In this document: piece after piece, positions 58,975 to 64,000 of the stretch
Layout: every line of letters begins with the position of its first letter
How positions within the stretch are numbered: the first letter of the stretch is position 1
NCBI RefSeq assembly: GCF_005434945.1
Contig: NZ_SKCH01000001.1
Coordinates: 62,001-126,000, forward strand
Direction of reading: 5' to 3'
DNA from: Prescottella subtropica
GTDB taxonomy: Bacteria; Actinomycetota; Actinomycetes; Mycobacteriales; Mycobacteriaceae
Length of the DNA: 64,000 bases
Position numbers and translations under genes: made by a program
The notes under the pieces: model-generated
Seen by the model: the letters and a program-made list of their open reading frames with translations, nothing else
Told to the model about the DNA's origin: nothing
Databases searched by the model: none

Positions 58975-60174
58975 TTATCGGTACTTCCGCAACTCCTGTC
59001 GCGCCACACTGCGGATGTGGACCTCGTCGGGGCCGTCGGCGATGCCGAGGATGCGGGCGCTGGCCCACATGCGGGCGATGGGGTAGTCGTCGGTGACGCC
59101 GCCGCCGCCGTGGCATTGGATGGCCCGGTTGAGGACGGAGCGGGCGACGCGGGGGCCGATGACCTTGACGGCGGCGATCTCGATCTGTGCGCCCTTCGCG
59201 CCGACCTTGTCGATCATCCACGCGGTTTTGAGGACGAGGAGTCGGGCCTGTTCGATCTCCATGCGGGACTCGGCGATCCAGGTGCGGATCACGCCCTGGT
59301 CGGAGAGCGGTCCGTCGAAGGCGTTGCGGCTCATGACGCGTCGTACCATCAGTTCGAGGCCACGTTCGGCCATGCCGATGCAGCGCATCGCGTGGTGGAT
59401 GCGGCCGGGGCCGAGGCGGGCCTGCGCGATCGCGAAGCCGTCGCCCTCGCCGGCGAGCATGTTGGTGACCGGAACCCGGACGTCGGTGTACTGGATCTCG
59501 GCGTGCCCCTGCTGGTCGTGGTAGCCGAAGATCGGTAGCGAGCGGACGATGTCGACGCCGGGGGTGTCGACGGGGACGAGGATCATCGACTGCTGGCGGT
59601 AGGGCGCGGCATCGGGGTCGGTCTTGCCCATGACGACGAGGATTTCGCAGCGCGGGTCGGCGGCGCCGGTGGTCCACCATTTGCGGCCGTTGATGACGTA
59701 CTCGTCGCCGTCTCGGACGATGGAGGTGGAGATGTTGCGGGCGTCGGACGATGCGACATCGGGTTCGGTCATGGAGAAGCCGGAGCGGATCTTTCCGTCC
59801 AGCAACGGGTCGAGCCAGCGCTGTTTCTGGCCGTCGGTGCCGAACATGTGCAGGATCTCCATGTTCCCGGTGGACGGCGCCGAACAGTTGAGGGCCTCCG
59901 GCGCGATGTACGGCGACCGTCCGGTGACCTCCGCGATGTGCGCGTAGTCGAGGTGGGTGAGCCCGGACAGGGCGGGCAGGAACAGATTCCACATGCCCTG
60001 CCGGCGGGCTTCGGCCTTGAGATCTTCGACGACGGGCGGCAGCACGTGGCTGTGCGGACCGGACGCCTCGAGTTGCTGCGCGTACACCGGTTCGGCCGGG
60101 TACACGTGCTCGTCCATGAACGCCTCGAGGCGTTCGATGATGTCCCGGGCTTCCGGGCTGGGTGCCAGATCCAT
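58975..60174 (-). CDS. acyl-CoA dehydrogenase family protein
   Basis: A 399-residue FAD-dependent dehydrogenase. FAD and acyl-binding blocks are SGFSMTEPDVASSDARNI, INGRKWWTTGAADPRCEI, RLGPGRIHHAMRCIGMAERGLELM and CHGGGGVTDDYPIARMWASARIL. The late acidic position (GPDEVH) is near where ACAD10/11-type enzymes carry the catalytic base. It would form the enoyl-CoA. ATG at 60174 overlaps the preceding stop (TGATG). It belongs to the catabolic operon. Confidence 0.92.
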   Translation of the reverse strand: MDLAPSPEARDIIERLEAFMDEHVYPAEPVYAQQLEASGPHSHVLPPVVEDLKAEARRQGMWNLFLPALSGLTHLDYAHIAEVTGRSPYIAPEALNCSAPSTGNMEILHMFGTDGQKQRWLDPLLDGKIRSGFSMTEPDVASSDARNISTSIVRDGDEYVINGRKWWTTGAADPRCEILVVMGKTDPDAAPYRQQSMILVPVDTPGVDIVRSLPIFGYHDQQGHAEIQYTDVRVPVTNMLAGEGDGFAIAQARLGPGRIHHAMRCIGMAERGLELMVRRVMSRNAFDGPLSDQGVIRTWIAESRMEIEQARLLVLKTAWMIDKVGAKGAQIEIAAVKVIGPRVARSVLNRAIQCHGGGGVTDDYPIARMWASARILGIADGPDEVHIRSVARQELRKYR

Positions 60175-61157
60175 CACTGGTTCCTTCCGCTGGTGAGAAT
60201 GACCTTGCCGCGGGCCTTGCGGTTCATCACCACGTCCAGGGCTGCCGACGCCTCCGTGAGGGGGTAGGTGCCGTCGACGTGCGGGTGCAGCGCGCCGCGG
60301 TCGTACCAGTCGAACAGGCTGCGCATGTTCTCCGCGTTGCGGTCCGGGTGGCGCCGCGCCCACGCCCCCCACAGCACACCGTGGACGGAGCCTTCGGTGA
60401 CGAGCAGTCGGTTCAGTCCCACTTTCGGGATGTCCCCGGACGCGTAGCCGACGGTGAGATACCGTCCACCCCACCTCAATGCACGCACCGCGGTCTGCGC
60501 GTGGTCGCCGCCGACGGGGTCGTACACGACGTCGACACCGCCGGGCGCCAGTTCCGCCAGACGGGTCCGCAGATCCTCGGCGGTGTAGTCGATCACCTCG
60601 TCGGCGCCGTGTTCGCGGCACAGTGTCAGCTTGTCGGTGCTCGATGCGGCCGCGATCACCCTCGCCCCCAGTGCTTTTCCGATCTCGACGGCCGTGAGGC
60701 CGACCCCGCCGGACGCACCGAGCACCAGCAGGGTCTCCCCCGCCGCCAGGCCGGCCCGGTCGACGAGACCGTGGTACGACGTGCCGTAGGTGACGGCGAA
60801 GCCGGCGGCGTCGACGTACGACATGGAGTCGGGGATGGGGAACACCATCGTCGCGGGGACGGCCACGAGTTCGGCGTAGCCGCCCATGCCGCAGAATGCG
60901 AGGACCCGTGCCCCGGACTCGATTCCGGTGACGTTCGCCCCGACCGCACGGACCACACCGGCGGCCTCGGATCCGGGTACGAACGGCAGGGCCGGTTTGG
61001 TCTGGTAGTTGCCGGACACGATGAGTCCGTCGGGGAAGTTCACCCCGGACGCACACACCTCGACGAGCACGTCGTCGACACCTACCTCCGGGTCGTCCAT
61101 CTCGGTGTACCGCAGCACCTCCGGGGTACCGAGCACCTCGCACAGTTGGGCCTTCAC
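60174..61157 (-). CDS. zinc-less MDR family (quinone oxidoreductase-like) reductase
   Basis: A 327-residue medium-chain dehydrogenase/reductase without the zinc ligands. Marks are GVNFPDGLIVSGNYQTKPALPFVPGSEAAGVV, GARVLAFCGMGGYAELV and the nucleotide motif GASGGVGLTAVEIG. It resembles NADPH:quinone oxidoreductases that reduce enoyl-CoA or other activated double bonds. GTG at 61157 overlaps the preceding stop. It could reduce a conjugated intermediate in the operon's pathway (inference). Confidence 0.88.
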   Translation of the reverse strand: MKAQLCEVLGTPEVLRYTEMDDPEVGVDDVLVEVCASGVNFPDGLIVSGNYQTKPALPFVPGSEAAGVVRAVGANVTGIESGARVLAFCGMGGYAELVAVPATMVFPIPDSMSYVDAAGFAVTYGTSYHGLVDRAGLAAGETLLVLGASGGVGLTAVEIGKALGARVIAAASSTDKLTLCREHGADEVIDYTAEDLRTRLAELAPGGVDVVYDPVGGDHAQTAVRALRWGGRYLTVGYASGDIPKVGLNRLLVTEGSVHGVLWGAWARRHPDRNAENMRSLFDWYDRGALHPHVDGTYPLTEASAALDVVMNRKARGKVILTSGRNQ

Positions 61158-61564
61158 GCGCCGGCTCCCGTCACGAACGTCGCCCACGCCTTGACCGCGA
61201 GTCCCCCGGTTTGCCGGGCACAGTCGAGTTCGAGGTCGACCTTGGCGGTGCCGTCGGCGTCCCGGTACTCGCGCAGGATCGTCGCCGAGCAGGTGAGCAC
61301 GTCGTCGGGCCACACCTGTTCGAGGAACCGGACCCGGAACGACCGGATATTCTCGGCCCCGAGCCAGTCGGTGGCGTAGGCGGCGAGCAGACCGGCCTGG
61401 TACATGCCCACCGAGAACGGGCTCCGGTAGCCGGCGGCCTCCGCGAACGTCTGGTCGTGGTGGATCGGGTTCATGTCTCCCGACGCCCCCTGATAGCGGA
61501 CGAAGTCGGTGCGGGTGACGGGTCCGACAGTCCGGGGCGCGGGTACCTGCAGCATCACGGTCAT
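61154..61564 (-). CDS. MaoC-type (R)-specific enoyl-CoA hydratase subunit
   Basis: A 136-residue single hot-dog domain with the hydratase motif YQGASGDMNPIHHDQTFAEAAGYRSPFSVGM: the catalytic Asp and His are in D-x-N-P-I-H. The rest forms the hot-dog helix and strands (NIRSFRVRFLEQVWPDDVL). It overlaps its neighbours by 4 bp on each side. It is likely paired with the next upstream hot-dog protein, as in HadAB-like or ChsH-like heterodimers where one subunit is catalytic. Confidence 0.9.
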   Translation of the reverse strand: MTVMLQVPAPRTVGPVTRTDFVRYQGASGDMNPIHHDQTFAEAAGYRSPFSVGMYQAGLLAAYATDWLGAENIRSFRVRFLEQVWPDDVLTCSATILREYRDADGTAKVDLELDCARQTGGLAVKAWATFVTGAGA

Positions 61565-62010
61565 GCCTCCTCCGTTGCGGGACGGGCGGTTTCGACGCCG
61601 GTCATGGTGGCGCGGGCCACCAGGGTGCCGGTGTCGTCCACGAAATCGGTGACCATGACCGCGAACGTCATCTCGCCGCCGCGGCGTCCCTGCTTGGTGT
61701 AGACGTCGGCGATGCGGGACGTGCACCGCAGCCGGGTGCCGGCCTTCGGCGGCGGGCCGAAGAACTCGTACTGCTGCTCGGCGTGCAGGCCTCGCTTCTG
61801 GTCGAGTTCGACGGCCTTCCACGGGTTTCCCTCGGGCGGCTGCCAGTGCAGGGTGGTAGTGAGGAATGTCGGCGGGGACACCGCATCCTCCCGCTCGAGG
61901 TAGTCGGGGTTGGACGATCCGGTGGCCCTTGCGAACTCACGGATCTTGCCGCGCTCGACATCGAGATCGAAGGGGATACCCTCGACTCCGACGGCGTCTG
62001 CGTTTGCCAT
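61561..62010 (-). CDS. MaoC-like N-terminal (FAS1-type) dehydratase subunit
   Basis: A 149-residue hot-dog-fold protein of the MaoC_dehydrat_N group (FARATGSSNPDYLERED, PPTFLTTTLHWQPPEGNPW, EQQYEFFGPPPKAGTRLRCTSRIADVYTKQGRRGGEMTF). It lacks the D-x-x-x-x-H dyad, so it should be the non-catalytic partner of the MaoC subunit encoded next to it. ATG at 62010 follows GCAGGAG. The pairing is inferred from overlap and fold. Confidence 0.88.
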   Translation of the reverse strand: MANADAVGVEGIPFDLDVERGKIREFARATGSSNPDYLEREDAVSPPTFLTTTLHWQPPEGNPWKAVELDQKRGLHAEQQYEFFGPPPKAGTRLRCTSRIADVYTKQGRRGGEMTFAVMVTDFVDDTGTLVARATMTGVETARPATEEA

Positions 62011-62039
62011 GGTTGCTCCTGCTCGTGATCCGGTGCGGC

Positions 62040-62915
62040 TCAGACGAGTCCGCTCATCTCGTGGACGAGTTCGTCGACGGTCCAGCGGGCGCCCTTGTCG
62101 ATGGTCTTGCCGTACTGCCAGCCGAGGAACTGGCGGATCTCGCCGCCCTTGGCGTAGAACACCGATCCGTTGGCCGGGCACGCCTCGGTGAGCAGGTAGG
62201 CGACGACCGGGGATACGTTGCCGGGGTGGTAGACGTCGAACGTGTCCGGGTCGGCCGGCTTCGCGACCATCTCCTTGATGCCGGGCACGTTCTCGGTCAT
62301 CCGGGTGCGGGCGACCGGAGTGATGGCGTTGGCCCGCACCCCGTACCGGTCGAGTTCCTGCGCGAGAATGACGGTGAGCGAAGCGATTCCGGCCTTGGCG
62401 GCACCGTAGTTGCTCTGCCCGACGGCACCGAGGAGCCCGGACGTGCTGGACACGTTCACGATCGACGCCTTCACCGTGTCACCTGCCTTGGAGCGGTCCC
62501 GCCAGTGCGCACCGAACACCCGGCACGGGGCGAACGTGCCGCGCAGCTGTCCGGTGATGACGTCGTCCCACTCGTCCTCGCTCATGTTGACGAACATGCG
62601 GTCCCGCAGGACGCCGGCGTTGTTGACGAGTCCGTCGACGCGACCGAACGTGTCGAGGGCGAGGTCCAGCAGTTCCTGGGCTCCGGCGATCGTGGTGACG
62701 TCGGCGCTGCTGGCAACGGCCTGCCCTCCGGCGGCGGTGATCTCGGCGGCGACCGCGGCGGCCAGGGACGGGTCGGTGCCGGCACCGTCCGGGCCTGCAC
62801 CGTTGTCGTCGACGACGACCTTCGCGCCCTCGGCGGCGGCGAGCAGCGTGTGTTCGCGTCCGATGCCGCGGCCCGCTCCGGTCACGACGATCACGCGATC
62901 CTGCAACTGGTTCAT
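62040..62915 (-). CDS. short-chain dehydrogenase of the catabolic operon
   Basis: A 291-residue SDR. Cofactor motif TGAGRGIG is in VIVVTGAGRGIGREHTLLAAAEGAKVVVDDNGAG. The VDGLVNNAGVLRD block and the catalytic set Ser in NVSSTSGLLGAVGQSNYGAAKAG follow. The longer C-terminus and the DDNGAG loop resemble 3-hydroxyacyl-CoA dehydrogenases of peroxisomal multifunctional-enzyme type (Hsd4B-like). It probably oxidises the 3-hydroxyacyl-CoA made by the MaoC pair. ATG at 62915 follows AAGGAG. Confidence 0.92.
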   Translation of the reverse strand: MNQLQDRVIVVTGAGRGIGREHTLLAAAEGAKVVVDDNGAGPDGAGTDPSLAAAVAAEITAAGGQAVASSADVTTIAGAQELLDLALDTFGRVDGLVNNAGVLRDRMFVNMSEDEWDDVITGQLRGTFAPCRVFGAHWRDRSKAGDTVKASIVNVSSTSGLLGAVGQSNYGAAKAGIASLTVILAQELDRYGVRANAITPVARTRMTENVPGIKEMVAKPADPDTFDVYHPGNVSPVVAYLLTEACPANGSVFYAKGGEIRQFLGWQYGKTIDKGARWTVDELVHEMSGLV

Positions 62916-62956
62916 GACTGTGTCTCCTTGCTGCCCAAAGGGGATGGTGGCGGGTA

Positions 62957-64000
62957 CTAGCGCGGTCCGGTCAGGCGGTTCAGGGCCGTCTCGGCCTCCG
63001 CGACGATGCGGTCGATCAGTTCGGCGCAACTGGGGACGTCGTCGATGAGGCCGACGACCTGCCCGGTGGCCATGACGCCGACGTCCGCGTTGCCGTCGAC
63101 GAGGGCGGAGCGGTACAGCATGGGGGCGTTGGCGGCCATGACCACCTGTCGCCAGCCGAGGTCGTGGCTCTTCTTCATCTCCAGGCCCTCGCGGATCATG
63201 TCCTTCCACGGGGTGCCCGAGAGGCGCTGGAACGCGACGGCGTTCCGGACCGCGCGCAGCATGCGCTGCGGTCCACGGGTGGATTCGAGCTGGTCGATGG
63301 TGCCGGCGCGCAGTACCCGCTGCGGGACGCCGTCGATCTCGAGGGTGACGACGGTGTCGTTCACCGACTTCGACAGGTACACGTCCTTGACCTGCTGCGC
63401 GACCGGGGAGTCGCTGGTGAGCATGAAGCGGGTGCCCATCGCGATGCCGTCGGCGCCGTACGCGAGCGCGGAGACCAGGCCGCGGCCGTCGAAGTAGCCG
63501 CCGGCGGCGATCACCGGGATGTCGACGGCGTCGACGACCTGCGGCAGCAGCAGGCTGGTGGGGACGGCGCCGGTGTGGCCGCCGCCCTCCCCGCCCTGCA
63601 CGACGACCGCGTCGACACCCCATTCGGCGACCTTCTCGGCGTGCCGGCGGGCCCCGATCGACGGCACCACCACCAGTCCGGCGTCCTTGAGTTTCGCGAT
63701 CAGATCCCGTTTGGGGGCCAGTGCGAACGACGCCACCTTCACCCCGGACCGGATCATCAGGTCGAGCCGCCGGTCGACGTCCTCCTGGTTGGCACGCACG
63801 TTCACCCCGAACGGGGCATCGGTGCGGTCCTTGACGTAGTCGATCGCCTGCTCGAGTTCCTCGTAGGTGAGCATGCCGCCCGCGATGATGCCGAGCCCGC
63901 CGGCCGCCGCGGTGGCGGCGGTGAGCTTCGCATCGGAGACGTAGCCCATGCCGGTCTGCACGATCGGGTAGCGCACCCCGAACAGGTCACACAGCCGGGT
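62957..64000 (-). CDS. nitronate monooxygenase-like (2-nitropropane dioxygenase family) protein, 5' truncated
   Basis: Open reading continues to the last base of the window, so the start lies beyond. The visible 347 residues show a FMN TIM barrel: RYPIVQTGMGYVSDAKL, GGLGIIAGGMLTYEEL, VVQGGEGGGHTG (with the catalytic-type His) and DIPVIAAGGYFDGRGLVSALAYGADGIAMGTRFM. Similar proteins occur in steroid and fatty-acid catabolic clusters (IpdC-like), where they act on CoA esters and not on nitronates. It opens the visible part of the minus-strand operon. The exact reaction is unknown. Confidence 0.87.
   Translation of the reverse strand, partial: TRLCDLFGVRYPIVQTGMGYVSDAKLTAATAAAGGLGIIAGGMLTYEELEQAIDYVKDRTDAPFGVNVRANQEDVDRRLDLMIRSGVKVASFALAPKRDLIAKLKDAGLVVVPSIGARRHAEKVAEWGVDAVVVQGGEGGGHTGAVPTSLLLPQVVDAVDIPVIAAGGYFDGRGLVSALAYGADGIAMGTRFMLTSDSPVAQQVKDVYLSKSVNDTVVTLEIDGVPQRVLRAGTIDQLESTRGPQRMLRAVRNAVAFQRLSGTPWKDMIREGLEMKKSHDLGWRQVVMAANAPMLYRSALVDGNADVGVMATGQVVGLIDDVPSCAELIDRIVAEAETALNRLTGPR

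Overview
The window is high-GC actinobacterial chromosome. Mycolata-type content (LCP protein, LLM flavoprotein of the F420 type, DUF3558 lipoprotein, ESX-like small protein, many fatty-acyl/CoA genes, a Baeyer-Villiger-type monooxygenase) points to Rhodococcus or a close Nocardiaceae relative. The order LCP - ferritin - glpQ - DUF4328 - sodA resembles the Rv3840-Rv3846 stretch of Mycobacterium tuberculosis, which lies fairly close to the replication origin there; this is from memory of the family, not a computed alignment.

Region 1-15 kb holds iron, redox and manganese housekeeping. There is a truncated LCP protein, two tandem ferritins, a coupled minus-strand operon (rhodanese, DUF4328, GlpQ, then DUF5926), and a 334-bp intergenic region packed with DnaA-box-like sites. 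An LLM oxidoreductase, a secreted Ig-like protein, MsrA, an acyltransferase-3 membrane protein, a superoxide dismutase with a Gln where the M. tuberculosis Fe enzyme has His, an SMP-30 protein, and a GDT1-type manganese exporter behind a yybP-ykoY manganese riboswitch follow. Nitrobindin, an amidase and a PadR regulator complete it.

Region 15-32 kb is accessory. It has two small uncharacterised genes, a flavin monooxygenase, a lipoprotein plus ESX-like protein pair and RidA. Then comes a tightly coupled five-gene plus-strand cassette (SWIM - DUF5691 - MoxR ATPase - DUF5682 - VWA). Converging on it, with a 46-bp coding overlap, is a four-gene minus-strand cassette (membrane protein - DUF4407 coiled-coil membrane protein - unknown - degenerate kinase with an Ig-like domain). 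This pair is the best candidate in the window for an under-described biological system.

Region 32-54 kb contains an SDR, a repeat-rich intergenic region with a 27-codon hydrophobic Gly/Leu/Ser micro-ORF, a TM0106-type RecB-like nuclease, a copper operon (YcnI-CopC-CopD), an AbiE-like toxin-antitoxin pair with an inverted-repeat operator, a valine/3-hydroxyisobutyrate operon (mmsB-MFS-mmsA) with divergent LysR, gabD2, a TetR regulator with an ABC exporter, and a FadD15-like ligase.

Region 52.7-64 kb is one long minus-strand catabolic operon cut by the window end. It encodes a nitronate-monooxygenase-like protein, an SDR, two MaoC-fold proteins, a zinc-less MDR, an acyl-CoA dehydrogenase, a complete Liv-type ABC importer and a CoA ligase. 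It looks like import, CoA activation and beta-oxidation-like breakdown of an unidentified acid.

Two dispersed hairpin families (about 53 and 46 nt) each occur twice at gene ends, and a TTGAAC-N4-GTTCAA palindrome occurs both at the tetR start and upstream of the secreted Ig-like gene. No tRNA, rRNA, CRISPR array or insertion sequence was recognised.
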